Source of the DNA: Marinobacterium lacunae
GTDB taxonomy: Bacteria > Pseudomonadota > Gammaproteobacteria > Pseudomonadales > Balneatricaceae
Assembly (NCBI RefSeq): GCF_000705555.1
Contig: NZ_JMQN01000047.1
Location: 62,001 to 126,000, forward strand
DNA: 64,000 bases
Direction: 5' to 3'
The translations under genes and the position numbers were made by a program. Positions 1 to 9,545 of the stretch are shown here, one piece after another. The notes under the pieces were generated by a model. It saw nothing but the letters and a program-made list of their open reading frames with translations. It was not told the DNA's origin and searched no databases. The first letter of the stretch is position 1, and every line of letters starts with the position of its first letter.

Positions 1-1
1 A

Positions 2-262
2 ATCGAGGTGGCCCGTGTACTTGAAGAGGGCATTATCGGTACGCCTGCAGCCGCTGACGTAGCGCTTGTACTGGGGGTGGGCTATCCCGCGTTCCGAGGC
101 GGTGCCTGCTATGCGTTGGACAACGAAGGGTTGGGACGATTTGTGGCGCGATGCCGTAAATATGAAGAGATAGGGGCGATCTATCAGCCGGGTTTGCAGC
201 TCAGAGAGATGGCAACTGCCGGGCATACGTACGCAGAGTGGGGGGCATCGCATGACGGTTAG
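2..262 (+). CDS. fadB: Fatty acid oxidation complex alpha subunit (FadB-like), C-terminal fragment
   Basis: This is the last 86 codons of a gene that begins before the window. The residues match the C-terminal 3-hydroxyacyl-CoA dehydrogenase helical domain of FadB-type multifunctional enzymes: a stretch reading LEEGIIGTPAAADVALVLG, then a GVGYPAFRGGA segment equivalent to the FPPFRGG signature, then the terminal QLREMA motif. FadB family enzymes hydrate enoyl-CoA and oxidise 3-hydroxyacyl-CoA in beta-oxidation. The stop overlaps the start of the downstream thiolase gene by 11 bases, as in fadBA operons. The catalytic domains lie outside the window, so whether this subunit is active cannot be judged. 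Confidence 0.85.
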   Translation: MEVARVLEEGIIGTPAAADVALVLGVGYPAFRGGACYALDNEGLGRFVARCRKYEEIGAIYQPGLQLREMATAGHTYAEWGASHDG

Positions 263-1430
263 ACCCAACGAACCGGTGGTTATCGATGCGGTCCGCTCCG
301 CGATGACGCTCTGTGGTGATGGTGGGTTTCGCAATCTCGATGCCCAGCAACTTAGTGCCTCGGTGATCGATGGGCTGCTTGCACGTAATCCCGGTGTGGA
401 TCTTGACGGCGTCGATGAGTTGATCTGGGGGTGTGAAGATACCACCTGTGTGCAAGAGGGTAATCTGGCGCGATGGGCGCTGTTGCTCAGTCGTTTGCCG
501 CACAGTGTGCCAGCCCAGACGGTTAACCGGTTGGGCGCATCGTCGATGACCGCTGTGCATCTCGCGGCGCAGGCGGTACTGGCAGGCAGTGGCGAGTGTT
601 ATATCGCAGGTGGTGTGGAACATTCCGGCGGGGTAATGCCACCGATGGCAAGTGGGGCACCCAGGCTTGCCCGTATTACAGCAACGGCTGCCTTGAGCCG
701 TGACAAGGTGGGAGAACTGTTGGCACATACACATGCGATTGATCGACGGATGCAGGATGAGTATGCCCTGCGCTCTCATCGCCTGGCGCAGCGGGCCGTC
801 GTTGACGGCACGTTTGAGCAGCAACTGGTGACCGTGCCGGGACTGGATCCTCACGGATATTTACGTCCTCTGAAGGTCGATGAGCTGATTGTGCCGGACC
901 TGAGTCTGGACCGCTTGGCTGGATATGAACCATCGGTCAGGCGGTCGGGAGGGAGTGTCACTGAGGCCAATACGGCCGCCGCGGCCGACGGTGCATCGGC
1001 GTTACTGATCATGTCAGCCGGGCGAGCGTCGGCCTTGGGCCTTAAACCCCGTGCGCGCATACGTGCCGTGGCCGTAACGGCGTGTGATCCTGCGGTGGGT
1101 GCGCTTGCTGCCGTGACGGCACTGGAGAAGCTGCTCGATCAGAGTAGTCTGACTCTTACCGATATCGACCTGTTCGACATCCATGAAGAGGGCGCCGCGC
1201 AAACGCTGGCGATACTCAAGGAGCTGGAGCTGCTGGATCGCCTGGATGACAGCGTTAACCTGAACGGTGGTGCAATCGCTCTGGGCGACCCTTCAGGCTG
1301 CTCCGGGGCGAGAATCTGCACAACGCTTTTGCATCTGATGGCCGCGAGAGAGGCGGCGCTCGGTGCGGCTGTGATCACTGCCGGATTAGGGCAGGGCGTT
1401 GCAACGCTTTTCGAGCGTCTGGACCGCTAA
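252..1430 (+). CDS. FadA-family thiolase homologue without catalytic residues
   Basis: This 392-residue protein has the length and colinear sequence of FadA (3-ketoacyl-CoA thiolase, beta subunit of the fatty acid oxidation complex), and its gene overlaps a fadB-like gene. Conserved structural blocks include VNRL at residues 91-94, LNGGAIALG near 337 and GLGQG near the C-terminus. The catalytic positions are all changed. The nucleophile Cys in VNRLCGSSM is Gly (VNRLGASSM, codon ggc at 534-536). The NEAF motif reads HEEG. The GHP histidine is Asp (GDPSG). The C-terminal Cys before GLGQG is Thr. The reading frame is otherwise intact, with no stop or frameshift. By known thiolase chemistry it should not cleave or condense acyl-CoA. 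A structural or regulatory partner role for the upstream FadB-like subunit is inference. Confidence 0.85.
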   Translation: MTVRPNEPVVIDAVRSAMTLCGDGGFRNLDAQQLSASVIDGLLARNPGVDLDGVDELIWGCEDTTCVQEGNLARWALLLSRLPHSVPAQTVNRLGASSMTAVHLAAQAVLAGSGECYIAGGVEHSGGVMPPMASGAPRLARITATAALSRDKVGELLAHTHAIDRRMQDEYALRSHRLAQRAVVDGTFEQQLVTVPGLDPHGYLRPLKVDELIVPDLSLDRLAGYEPSVRRSGGSVTEANTAAAADGASALLIMSAGRASALGLKPRARIRAVAVTACDPAVGALAAVTALEKLLDQSSLTLTDIDLFDIHEEGAAQTLAILKELELLDRLDDSVNLNGGAIALGDPSGCSGARICTTLLHLMAAREAALGAAVITAGLGQGVATLFERLDR

Positions 1431-1626
1431 CGCGTCATGTCACTTTTACGACATACGACATGAAAAACGCCTGAGCTATTTGCATTTATCATCGTTGTTT
1501 ACTTCCTATCTATTTGATCAGCCTTGGCTTTTTTTATAGATGTAGCGCTGGTCTGTGCTTTGCACGGCTCTTGTCTGAATTCCCACCCAGCCATTAGGGG
1601 CCGCGATGACGGTCAGGAGAGCCGCT

Positions 1627-2106
1627 ATGAGTACAGAGAGCACGCATGCCTGTGTCGCAGATGCCGTGAAGGATACCAGTCGTTTGATCGTCGCGTTTGC
1701 CTCTCAGGAGGGGGATATTGTCGATCAGCATTTTGGATCGTCCCAGGCCTTTCATGTCTGGAGTATTAGCGCCGAGAGTGCAGAGCCTGTTGCACAGCGG
1801 AGTTTTGGCCATGAAAAGCAGGATGGCAACGAAGACAAACTCAAGCCCAAAATGTTGTGGCTGGTCGGGGCGGATGTTGTCTACTGTGGCTCCATAGGTG
1901 GTTCTGCCACACGTCAGTTAGTGGCGCTGGGTATCAATCCGATCCAGGTAAAGGGTGGCCCTGACGTGGACGAGTTGATCGAGGCGCTGCAGGCGCAACT
2001 GAATAGTGATTCCCCGGAGTTCTGGCTCGCCAACATCGTCAAACGCAAGCGCAGCGGCGGTGAGCGCCGTTTCGAAATGATGGCGAACGATAGCTGGGAT
2101 GAATAA
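1627..2106 (+). CDS. NifX/NafY-like dinitrogenase cofactor-binding family protein, solitary
   Basis: About 159 residues. The start at 1627 is preferred over an ATG at 1606 because caggaga just upstream is a good ribosome binding site. Residues about 19-120 read like the dinitrogenase iron-molybdenum cofactor family (NifX, NafY and the NifB C-terminus): an opening beta strand RLIVAFAS, then the DQHFGSSQAFHVW motif typical of the fold, then a GADVVYCGSIGG segment and a GINPIQVKGG segment. Members bind iron-sulfur or FeMo-cofactor precursors. No nif gene lies nearby; the neighbours are a thiolase gene and phnA. A role in nitrogen fixation is therefore not supported by context, and iron-sulfur or metal-cluster handling is only a guess. 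The C-terminal 35 residues are basic and lie beyond the domain. Confidence 0.7.
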   Translation: MSTESTHACVADAVKDTSRLIVAFASQEGDIVDQHFGSSQAFHVWSISAESAEPVAQRSFGHEKQDGNEDKLKPKMLWLVGADVVYCGSIGGSATRQLVALGINPIQVKGGPDVDELIEALQAQLNSDSPEFWLANIVKRKRSGGERRFEMMANDSWDE

Positions 2107-2225
2107 GACGGCCTAACTGATTATCGGTAGGCGCTGTTTCGCTGAAATTTAACGTCGAATCTGGCATAATGGCGCGCTTCCCGTGGGTGCTTTCCGCACC
2201 CTGATATAACAGTAAGGCTTACGAT

Positions 2226-2810
2226 ATGAGTATTGAACAGGCGCTGATCGAGCGTAGCGGTAACCGTTGTGAACTCTGCTCTTCCGAGATTGGTCTCTCG
2301 GTTTATCAGGTCCCGCCGGTCACTGAGGAGAGCGCTGATCGCGCGCTGTTGATCTGTGAGAAGTGTCACTCGGAGGTTGAATCCGACGCGGCGCTGGACG
2401 TCAATCACTGGCGTTGCCTGAACGATAGCATGTGGAGCCAGGTGCCTGCGGTTCAGGTTATGGCCTGGCGTCTGCTGACCCGTTTGATCGGTCAGGCCGA
2501 GATCTGGGCCAACGATCAGCGTGATCTCCTGTATATGGACCCCGAACTTCAGAGCTGGGCCGAGGCCGGTGTGACGGGCGGTGATTCTGACAGCGGTGCA
2601 CCGACGCTGGATAGCAACGGTACCGTCTTGGAAGACGGCGATACCGTCACTCTGATCAAGGATCTGCCGGTGAAAGGTGCTGGATTCACCGCCAAGCGCG
2701 GAACGGCCGTGCGGAATATCTCGCTGACCAATAACCCCGAGCAGATCGAAGGCCGCGTTAACGGCGTGCGCATCGTGCTGCTGACCCAGTACCTGAAAAA
2801 GGCTAACTAA
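2226..2810 (+). CDS. phnA: PhnA (YjdM) family zinc-ribbon protein
   Basis: 194 residues. The N-terminus holds a zinc ribbon with two Cys pairs (CELC near residue 15, CEKC near residue 43). The C-terminal 70 residues form the PhnA domain (DSNGTVLEDGDTVTLIKDL, then KGAGFTAKRGTAVRNI and GVRIVLLTQYLKK). The family is named after an E. coli gene near the phosphonate operon, but its biochemical role is not established. It is longer than the E. coli protein of about 110 residues because of an acidic, Trp-rich middle region. A short spacer upstream contains a small hairpin, then the start. The AEC carrier gene follows after two bases, suggesting co-transcription. Confidence 0.9.
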   Translation: MSIEQALIERSGNRCELCSSEIGLSVYQVPPVTEESADRALLICEKCHSEVESDAALDVNHWRCLNDSMWSQVPAVQVMAWRLLTRLIGQAEIWANDQRDLLYMDPELQSWAEAGVTGGDSDSGAPTLDSNGTVLEDGDTVTLIKDLPVKGAGFTAKRGTAVRNISLTNNPEQIEGRVNGVRIVLLTQYLKKAN

Positions 2811-2812
2811 GC

Positions 2813-3703
2813 TTGTTGCAAGCCTTTCTGCTCCCGATGCTGCCGGTCGTCCTGGTCGCGGCATTGGGCGCAGTTCTCAGCCGCAGGACCGAATGGCTGA
2901 ACAATCCATCGCTGGGCACACTGGTGACCAATATCGGGCTGCCGGCGCTGCTGATCCATTCCTTGCTGAAAATGGACGTCGACCTGGCCGGGATGGGTGA
3001 GTTATTGGCGGCGATGGCGTCTGCGCTGGCACTGATCGCAATGATTACCTGGCTAGTGTTGAGGCTAACGGGGCAGTCGGTGCGCGACTATCTCGCTGTA
3101 TTGACCAATCCCAATACCGGGAATCTCGGTATACCCGTTGTATATGCGCTGCTGGGCGAAGATGCACTGGCACCGGCCGTGGTGATTTCGTCTGTTGTGA
3201 CGATCAGCCATTTTACGCTGGGCGTCTCGGTGATGTCCGGAAGTTTTAAGCCAAAAGAGCTGGTTAAAAATATGCCTGCCATCGCGCTGATGGTGAGTGC
3301 ACTGTTGATCGGATTTCAGGTTGAACTACCGGCCTTCGCGATGCGAACTCTCGACCTGCTCGGCGGTCTTACCCTGCCTGTAATGCTGTTACTGTTGGGG
3401 CGTTCGCTCGGCAACCTGAAGCTTGGCCACACCACCCGCTGGGGGCGGTTACTGGCGATGGCGATCTATCGTCCGGTCGTTGGTGTGCTGGTGGCATTCC
3501 TGATCACTCGGTTGTTCGCGATGGGGGAGATCGAGGGGTTGGTGCTGATGATCCAGTGTGCGATGCCAACGGCGGTAATCAGTTATATACTGGCGACCCG
3601 ATATCAGGGGCCGGTGGATGATGTGGCGGCGCTGATAATTCTGTCGTTGCCTTTTTCCCTTATAACGGTAGCCCTGTTGAACACTCTGTTCGTATCAGCC
3701 TGA
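2813..3703 (+). CDS. AEC-family (auxin efflux carrier-like) membrane transporter
   Basis: 296 residues with about ten hydrophobic segments spread along the chain, in the two-halves layout of the AEC/bile-acid-sodium symporter superfamily. Supporting motifs are NIGLPALLI near residue 40, NTGNLGIPVVYALLG near 100 and MPTAVISYILATRY near 250. AEC carriers move small organic anions such as malate or malonate across the inner membrane, but the substrate cannot be read from sequence. The start is a TTG (2813 or 2816) placed two to five bases after the phnA stop, with aaaagg upstream. Both TTG codons are possible. Confidence 0.85.
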   Translation: MLQAFLLPMLPVVLVAALGAVLSRRTEWLNNPSLGTLVTNIGLPALLIHSLLKMDVDLAGMGELLAAMASALALIAMITWLVLRLTGQSVRDYLAVLTNPNTGNLGIPVVYALLGEDALAPAVVISSVVTISHFTLGVSVMSGSFKPKELVKNMPAIALMVSALLIGFQVELPAFAMRTLDLLGGLTLPVMLLLLGRSLGNLKLGHTTRWGRLLAMAIYRPVVGVLVAFLITRLFAMGEIEGLVLMIQCAMPTAVISYILATRYQGPVDDVAALIILSLPFSLITVALLNTLFVSA

Positions 3704-3727
3704 TACCTTTTTGCGAAGCACCCTTGA

Positions 3728-4828
3728 ATGTTGGCTACTCCCTTAGTGCGTGATCGCCGTCTGGATTCCCTGCGGGGCATCTTTCTGGTGATCATGCTGA
3801 TCGATCACCTTGGCGGTTTTATTGCCAATTACACCTACCAACCTCTGGGCTTTGTATCCGCTGCCGAGGGATTCATCTTCTTGTCAGGGCTGATGTTCGG
3901 ACAGATTTACGCCCGTTATGCCGCCGATCCGGCCACGCTTTTCAGGCGCAGTATTTCCAGGGCCTGGCTTATCTACCGCTATCACATTGTGATGGTGCTG
4001 GTTATTGCTGCGCTGGCACTGCTGCCCTTTTTCGACCAGATCTGGTATTGGGCGCTTCGCCCTTACAGCGAAAAGCCGCTTGAGACATTTTTGGCCATGC
4101 TGACGCTGGTTCACCAGCCTGGCTATCTGGATATCCTGCCGATGTATGTGATCTTCGTGCTGGTATCGCCAGTGGTACTGCTCGCGCTCGAGCGTGGACA
4201 CCATTTGGCCGTTGTATTGATCAGCGTGTTGCTGTGGGGGGGCGGCCAGCTATTGGACCCGCTGGGCAGCCTCTATAAGGTCGCAGGTATCGATTTTCAT
4301 GCAGGTTATTTCAACCTGTTCAGTTGGCAGATTCTGTGGATGGCGGGGCTTGCACTGGGATATGCCCGCCTTAACGCCATTGAAGGTGGATTCCTGCGTG
4401 AAAGGGGTGTGCTTTGGCTGGCGCTGGCCTTTGCGTTTGTGTTCTGGGTATGGCGTCGCGAGTTCGTCTCGCCGGGCCACTGGATTATTCCGCTTCTGGA
4501 CAAGCCGGGCCTGGGGCCCTTGAGGCTGTTCAACTGCATTTTGCTGATGCTGATTGGATGGCGGGTAATGAACCTGTTCCGTCATGAACAGTGTCTGCCG
4601 TTCTTCGAACTGCTCGGCCGTTACTCGATCCAGGTATTCTCTTTCCATGCTGTCATGCTTTACACCCTGCAGTACACCAGCCAGAGCATGCGCAGTACCG
4701 GCAGTTTGGTTTACAGCCTGTACACGCTGGCGCTGGTGTTCTGTCTACTGATACCGGTTGTTGTGACGCGGCGCTGGAAGCACCAGCCGAATCGGCACCT
4801 GTTCTCGGTGCGATCCGGCGGGCTGTGA
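3728..4828 (+). CDS. opgC: OpgC-domain membrane protein (glucan-modifying acyltransferase family)
   Basis: 366 residues, almost entirely membrane spanning. It begins with RRLDSLRGIFLVIMLIDHLG and a following GFVSAAEGFIFLSGL segment, both characteristic of the OpgC branch of the acyltransferase-3 superfamily. OpgC proteins add succinyl or similar groups to osmoregulated periplasmic glucans. The gene converges on opgH, with only three bases between the two coding ends, so the genomic context supports a glucan role. It starts 24 bases after the AEC gene and could be read from the same transcript. Confidence 0.85.
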   Translation: MLATPLVRDRRLDSLRGIFLVIMLIDHLGGFIANYTYQPLGFVSAAEGFIFLSGLMFGQIYARYAADPATLFRRSISRAWLIYRYHIVMVLVIAALALLPFFDQIWYWALRPYSEKPLETFLAMLTLVHQPGYLDILPMYVIFVLVSPVVLLALERGHHLAVVLISVLLWGGGQLLDPLGSLYKVAGIDFHAGYFNLFSWQILWMAGLALGYARLNAIEGGFLRERGVLWLALAFAFVFWVWRREFVSPGHWIIPLLDKPGLGPLRLFNCILLMLIGWRVMNLFRHEQCLPFFELLGRYSIQVFSFHAVMLYTLQYTSQSMRSTGSLVYSLYTLALVFCLLIPVVVTRRWKHQPNRHLFSVRSGGL

Positions 4829-4831
4829 CGC

Positions 4832-6961
4832 TTAAGCAGCTCCGCGGTTACGACAGGGCAGCGCGACCAGCTCTCGATAAAGCGTTGGGGTGGCGAGGAT
4901 CAACGACAGCTCAGTATCGTTGAGCCATTCAAGCGCCTGTTGCCGACTGTCGGCATCGATCAGCTTGACGCGGGCAAGCGCTGCATTGGCTTGAAACGGG
5001 GAGCTTTCCTCTTCGAGTGCCGGGTCTGGTGTCAGTGATAGGTGGCGTTCGACCAATTCGGCAGAATCCAGCTGGAGTTGAAGTGAGGGCGTTGCACCGA
5101 CCTGATGTTCGTACCAGGGCAGCACCTCGTCCTTAAGATCAACAACACGCGGCTGTTTTGTCTCCTCGGGCGTGCGCAAAATGCCAATCTTGCGGAACCA
5201 CGCGCCGATCTTGAGCGAGCCGGTCAGTGCCGATAGTGGAACGGCCAGAATCAGGCCCAGTATTGCCGGTGACAACCACGCCAGCAGTGCCAGGGAGTTA
5301 GACCACGCGATCAGTGCCAGCAGCACGCCTGCGAGCGTATGCCAGCGGTGACGATAGATCAGCTGCAACCAGGGCAGGGTGCCGTCCTGACGGCGCTGGG
5401 GGTTCCAGCCGCTGTCACGACCCAGCAGGATAGAGGCCACGGCGCCGCAGTGGATACACATCATGATCGGCGCAACGGCGGCGGAGAGCAGCACCTCGCT
5501 TACAATGCTGCCGCAGAGCCTGAAAAAACCGCCTGCGCCTCGGCGCAAGCGACTCGATATCAGGAACAGCAAACTGCCGAGTATCTTCGGTATGAACAGT
5601 ATGAACATCGTCAGTATGAACAGGCGTACGGCTCGGGGTGCGTCCTGACGAGGCCAGGTCGGAAACAGCGAGAAGTCGGCGCCGAAGTATTCGGGGCGGA
5701 TGTACTGGGCCTGCAACGCAAGGGTGATACCCACCAGAATCAGTGCCAGCCACAATGGCGATGACAGGTAGGACATGATGCCGGTCAGCAGGTGCATGCG
5801 GCTGATCCAATGCAGGCCTTTACTGCCGATCACCTTGATATGCTGCAAGTTGCCCTGGCACCAGCGGCGGTCGCGGATGGCGAGGTCGAGTATCGAGGGC
5901 GGGCACTCCTCGTAGGAGCCGGGCAGGTCATCGGCAATGATGACTTTCCAGCCGGCGCGGCGCAGCAGTGCCGCCTCGACAAAGTCATGGCTCATGATGG
6001 TGCCGCCAAAGGGGGCTTTGCCCTTGAGGCGGGGCAACCCGGCTGCATTCATGAACGCTTCGCGGCGAATGATCGCATTGTGTCCCCAGAAGTTGCCCTC
6101 GGGGTTGGTCCAGCACGCAAGCCCGCTGCCGACGACCGGTCCGTACACCCGATTTGCAAACTGCTGCAAGCGGGCGATAAGGCTCGTACCATTGATCAAG
6201 CGGGGAATGGTTTGGATCAGTCCCGCTTCCGGGTCCTGCTCCATGCGGTACACAAGTTCGGTGAGTGTGTAGGCCGACATCAGGCTGTCAGCGTCAAGCA
6301 CGACCAGATAGTCGTAGTGCGCCCCCCAATGACGGCAGAATTCGGCCACATTTCCGGCCTTGCGATCTACGTTGTATCGGCGTCGGCGATAATGGATGCG
6401 GGCTTTGCTGCCAAGTCGCTGTCTCAGCAGCGTGACGGCATGCTCCTCTTCCAGAACTCGCTTGGGATCACGGGTGTCACTGAGCAGCACCCAGTCGAAC
6501 CAGGTCTGTGCTCCGCACTCTGTCAGTTCATTGACCATCGCTTCCACCGCCGCGGCCAAATGGGCCGGATCCTCGTTATAGCAGGGGATCAGGACGGCGG
6601 TATGACCTTTGGGGCGGAATAGTTCATGCGGGGTGGGTTTGCGCAGCATCGAGCATTGGCGGACAAACCCGAATACGGCACTGACGGCGGCCAGTGCTAT
6701 CCAGCCGAAGGTGGACACGAACAGCCCCAGCATGGCGTATTCAAGCGGTGTGGTGCCGCCAAGCGCCAGCACCGAGTACATCTCATAACTGCCAAGACCC
6801 AGCAGCGCGAGTGCTGAGCCCAGCAGCACCCATCTTGCCAGGTGCTGTCGGGTTGTACGTGGGCTCAGGTTGTTGTGAGCCGCGGGGCGATGGCGCAGAT
6901 TCTGCGTAGGCATCGGTGCCGGGCGCAGTGCCGGCATCCCCGGTTCAAACGTTCGGGTCAT
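4832..6961 (-). CDS. opgH: Glucan biosynthesis glucosyltransferase OpgH (MdoH)
   Basis: 709 residues from the chosen start. This inner-membrane family-2 glycosyltransferase makes the linear beta-1,2-glucan backbone of osmoregulated periplasmic glucans from UDP-glucose. Visible catalytic features are a first Asp in [11 protein letters not shown], the VVLDADSLM metal-binding motif, and the RDRRWCQGN motif of the QxxRW type. Hydrophobic segments flank the catalytic domain at both ends. It is shorter than the E. coli enzyme (847 residues), mainly at the termini. The ATG at 6961 overlaps the opgG stop as ATGA, which favours it over the upstream ATG at 6985. Translational coupling with opgG is likely. 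Confidence 0.93.
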   Translation of the reverse strand: MTRTFEPGMPALRPAPMPTQNLRHRPAAHNNLSPRTTRQHLARWVLLGSALALLGLGSYEMYSVLALGGTTPLEYAMLGLFVSTFGWIALAAVSAVFGFVRQCSMLRKPTPHELFRPKGHTAVLIPCYNEDPAHLAAAVEAMVNELTECGAQTWFDWVLLSDTRDPKRVLEEEHAVTLLRQRLGSKARIHYRRRRYNVDRKAGNVAEFCRHWGAHYDYLVVLDADSLMSAYTLTELVYRMEQDPEAGLIQTIPRLINGTSLIARLQQFANRVYGPVVGSGLACWTNPEGNFWGHNAIIRREAFMNAAGLPRLKGKAPFGGTIMSHDFVEAALLRRAGWKVIIADDLPGSYEECPPSILDLAIRDRRWCQGNLQHIKVIGSKGLHWISRMHLLTGIMSYLSSPLWLALILVGITLALQAQYIRPEYFGADFSLFPTWPRQDAPRAVRLFILTMFILFIPKILGSLLFLISSRLRRGAGGFFRLCGSIVSEVLLSAAVAPIMMCIHCGAVASILLGRDSGWNPQRRQDGTLPWLQLIYRHRWHTLAGVLLALIAWSNSLALLAWLSPAILGLILAVPLSALTGSLKIGAWFRKIGILRTPEETKQPRVVDLKDEVLPWYEHQVGATPSLQLQLDSAELVERHLSLTPDPALEEESSPFQANAALARVKLIDADSRQQALEWLNDTELSLILATPTLYRELVALPCRNRGAA

Positions 6962-8538
6962 CGCGCAGTCCAGCGGTACAGCCAAGTCTCGGAGGGACGC
7001 TGGTCGAGGAAGTTCAGCTCAAGCCGAAGCTCTGAAAGCTTCTCTTCCTGCGGATCAAACTCAAAACTGACGCGGTAGCCGTTATTGGCCGGGTTTTCGC
7101 GCACCACCAGATTGCGTGTGGTACCGGCCGAGCTGAACAGGCGTGCCGTGGGCAGAGAGTTGGGCTTGTCTTCGCTGGGTACGGGAATGTTGTAGTCGAT
7201 GACAAACAGACGGCGCTGGGTTGAATTGGCGACATCGGCACGACCGCTTCGGGTAGCTTGTACGCGAACCTCTCCCGGCTGCAGGCGGGGTTCGACACCC
7301 CAGGTCAGACGGTAGGAGTAGCTGTACTGGCTGCCGGCGGCAATCGGTTCTGCCGGTTGCCAGAAGGCCACGATATTGTCGTGAATCTCGGCGTTGGTCG
7401 GGATTTCGGTCAGTACGACGGCACCGCGTCCCCAATCTCCCAGCGGTTCTACCCAAAGGCTTGGACGCTTCTCGTAGTGTGCTTCGAGATCCTGATACTG
7501 GACGTAATTGCGGTTACGCTGAATCAGGCCAAAGCCGATCGGTGAGGTGTCGACAAAGGCGCTGATCTGCAAGGATGCAGGGTTGGCCAGCGGTCGCCAC
7601 AGACGCTCGCCGCGACCGTTGACCATCAACAAACCGTCGGAGTCGTGCACCTCGGGACGGAAGTCATCGATCTGCTCGCGACCATTAAGCGAGAAATAGT
7701 ACATGCTGGTGCCCGGGGCCAGCCCGACTTTGGTCAGGGTGACACGGGGGAACAGGGTCGCCTGTACATCCATCACGGTATTAACGCCCGGACGGATGGT
7801 AAAACGATAGGCACCGGTTGTGCTCTTGCTGTCGAGCAGGGCGTGAACCACGATCGAGTTGGCCAGATTGGTCGGCTTTTCAACCCAGAACGCCTTAAAC
7901 ACCGGGAACTCTTCCCCTTCAGCCGCACCGGTTTTCAGGGCCAATCCACGTGCGGACAAGCCGTATACCTGATCGCGACCGAGAGAACGGAAGTAGCTTG
8001 CGCCCTGAAATACCACCAGTTCGTCCCAGATATTGGACGTGTTCAACGGAGTGTGCAGGCGCAGACCGGCGTATCCGATATCTTCCAGCGGCAGGTTAAA
8101 TTCGAAGCGGTTATCCAGCGTGAACTGTTCGGGGTCATAGGCCAGATGGGTGGCCTTGTCGCCCTCGACCAGCGCTATCTCCACCGGCTCACTGTAGTAG
8201 AAGCCGCGATGGAACATCTGCATGCGGTAGGGTACGTCCTCATCGGCCCAGATCGCTTTTTCAGGGCGGTAGCGGATTGCACGATACTGGTCGTAAGTGA
8301 GCCCCTTAATCGATTCGGGGATCGCCGTAGGTGTTGTCTTGAATGGGCGGCGAGCCAGCTCACGCGCGATCTCTTGCACTGTGTCGCGGTCGAAAGGACC
8401 GGTTTTGGCAAACTGAACGGCTGCAGTGGCCTGTTGCGCAAATGCAGAGCTCAGTAGCAGCAGACAAGCCAAAAGAGGCTGGAAAACGCCTGTACGGCGA
8501 GAAGAAACAGAGGGTGATACTGTGGCAGTGGGGTTCAT
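6958..8538 (-). CDS. opgG: Periplasmic glucan biosynthesis protein OpgG (MdoG)
   Basis: 526 residues, close to the 511 of E. coli OpgG. A signal peptide covers about the first 40 residues (hydrophobic core [15 protein letters not shown], cleavage near AQQATAA). The mature part carries the OpgG/OpgD domain, including [21 protein letters not shown]-type and WVEKP motifs, and a long C-terminal immunoglobulin-like beta region. OpgG acts in the periplasm on nascent glucan, probably in branching. It is the first gene of an opgGH operon, with an ATGA overlap to opgH and a promoter-like -10 box about 200 bases upstream. Confidence 0.94.
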   Translation of the reverse strand: MNPTATVSPSVSSRRTGVFQPLLACLLLLSSAFAQQATAAVQFAKTGPFDRDTVQEIARELARRPFKTTPTAIPESIKGLTYDQYRAIRYRPEKAIWADEDVPYRMQMFHRGFYYSEPVEIALVEGDKATHLAYDPEQFTLDNRFEFNLPLEDIGYAGLRLHTPLNTSNIWDELVVFQGASYFRSLGRDQVYGLSARGLALKTGAAEGEEFPVFKAFWVEKPTNLANSIVVHALLDSKSTTGAYRFTIRPGVNTVMDVQATLFPRVTLTKVGLAPGTSMYYFSLNGREQIDDFRPEVHDSDGLLMVNGRGERLWRPLANPASLQISAFVDTSPIGFGLIQRNRNYVQYQDLEAHYEKRPSLWVEPLGDWGRGAVVLTEIPTNAEIHDNIVAFWQPAEPIAAGSQYSYSYRLTWGVEPRLQPGEVRVQATRSGRADVANSTQRRLFVIDYNIPVPSEDKPNSLPTARLFSSAGTTRNLVVRENPANNGYRVSFEFDPQEEKLSELRLELNFLDQRPSETWLYRWTAR

Positions 8539-8900
8539 TCGTAGTCCGCGTCTCGGGATTACAATCTCGTTGTTCTACGACCCCGGCTGACAGTCATGCA
8601 GCAGCCGAGAGCGCACCGGAATTTTCTCTAGTTGCGACAAGCAGTTACGGTAAAGGCTTAACGTGCCCGATCCGTCAACGAAACGCTCGTCGCGGAGCCG
8701 ATCCAAGGGGGTAGATCGTGTCAGGCGGCAAACATTATACGCCGTTTTCTGCGGTGCAATAGATATTCCACACTAAAAGTGATACGAAATTGTATATGAC
8801 TTTACAGTGCCAGGATTCGCTCAGGCTCCAATGGCCAGCGCGAACCCTTTGGGCATAGTCCTAAGAACGGGTTGGTCTTGTCATTCAGCAAAAAGTTTCA
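8539..8900. other. Intergenic region upstream of opgG, no gene
   Basis: These 362 bases separate the opgG start from the 3' end of the lipoprotein gene. No convincing open reading frame was found. The part near 8727-8740 is the likely opgG promoter, which leaves a 5' untranslated leader of about 190 bases. The remainder, near 8760-8900, is the downstream region of the minus-strand genes' other neighbour and shows no strong hairpin with a T run. Confidence 0.5.
8734..8739 (-). promoter_or_regulatory. Candidate -10 box for opgGH
   Basis: On the minus strand these bases read TATAAT, an exact sigma-70 -10 match within gcgTATAATgtttg. The upstream TTGCAC is only 14 bases away, so the -35 assignment is uncertain. 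It faces opgG. Confidence 0.4.
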
Positions 8901-9464
8901 TTATTGCAGGACGACAAGTTTACGTTTGGCCTCGATTTCGTCGATGCGTGAACGGGTGGCCTTGATGAAAGCCTGACTGGCAGCCATACGGGCGGCACTT
9001 TTGTCCTGCTCACGCAGGAACGCCTGGGTGATCAGCTTTTGCCGTTGATCCAGCCATGCATTCTGTTCTTTCAATTCAGTGATGCGCGCGTCGCTGGGCA
9101 GAAAGTCGAGCATGTCCTGAAAAAGAACGAACAGCTGGGCATCATAGATGTAGGCGATACTGGATAGCGTCTGGCTGCGAACGGCCGGTGAGGTATCGCT
9201 GGCGTAGGTTGCCTGCAGTTGCTCAAGGGGTTCGTCAAGGCTTGGGAACCAGTCCAGTTCTTCGCTCAGACCCTTGGCGATACGTTCGCTACGGCTCATC
9301 GGCTTGGATTGGGGCGTTTGCGTCGCAGCGGGCTTAGCTGCCTCCTGCTGTTGTTCAGCCGGCTTTTCGTTGATATAGGGGATCGACGGGAGCGAATCGC
9401 ATCCGCTGATCAGTGTGGCGGCCAATAGAAGGACGCTGGCGCCGGCGACGTGCCTGAGAGTCAT
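8901..9464 (-). CDS. Putative lipoprotein of unknown function
   Basis: 187 residues. The N-terminus is a lipoprotein signal peptide with a lipobox (LISGC, Cys near residue 22). A low-complexity Gln/Ala/Pro linker follows (residues 33-55), typical of an envelope-anchored protein. From about residue 60 to the end the sequence is predicted to be mostly helical and charged (EELDWFPSLDEPLEQLQATY, later a run of ELKEQNAWLDQRQK and SRIDEIEAKRKLVVLQ). I do not recognise a named family. The residue after the Cys is Asp, which in the E. coli system favours inner-membrane retention. It lies 81 bases after the TonB receptor on the same strand, beyond a strong GC hairpin, so it may be separately expressed. 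Confidence 0.75.
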   Translation of the reverse strand: MTLRHVAGASVLLLAATLISGCDSLPSIPYINEKPAEQQQEAAKPAATQTPQSKPMSRSERIAKGLSEELDWFPSLDEPLEQLQATYASDTSPAVRSQTLSSIAYIYDAQLFVLFQDMLDFLPSDARITELKEQNAWLDQRQKLITQAFLREQDKSAARMAASQAFIKATRSRIDEIEAKRKLVVLQ

Positions 9465-9512
9465 AGTGTGGTTCCCTGTTGTCCTTGAACGAGCGAACCA
9501 TTCTAACCGAGT

Positions 9513-9537
9513 CCCGGCCGGTGGCCTACCGGCCGGG
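9513..9537 (-). terminator. GC-rich hairpin after the TonB receptor gene
   Basis: A perfect ten-base stem (cccggccggt with accggccggg) closes a five-base loop just beyond the receptor stop. No T run follows on either strand, so it may be an mRNA-stabilising structure or a weak terminator. Confidence 0.5.
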
Positions 9538-9545
9538 CGGTCGCT

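Noticed and set aside
201-854. Long minus-strand open frame opposite the thiolase gene
   Set aside because: It is a shadow of the coding strand: the plus-strand frame matches FadA along its length, and the minus-strand translation shows no known motif or ribosome site.
5792-6622. 276-codon plus-strand frame inside opgH
   Set aside because: Antisense to an intact, motif-rich glucosyltransferase; no start signal and a composition typical of GC-rich shadow frames.
7645-8457. 270-codon plus-strand frame inside opgG
   Set aside because: Antisense to opgG and without recognisable domains.
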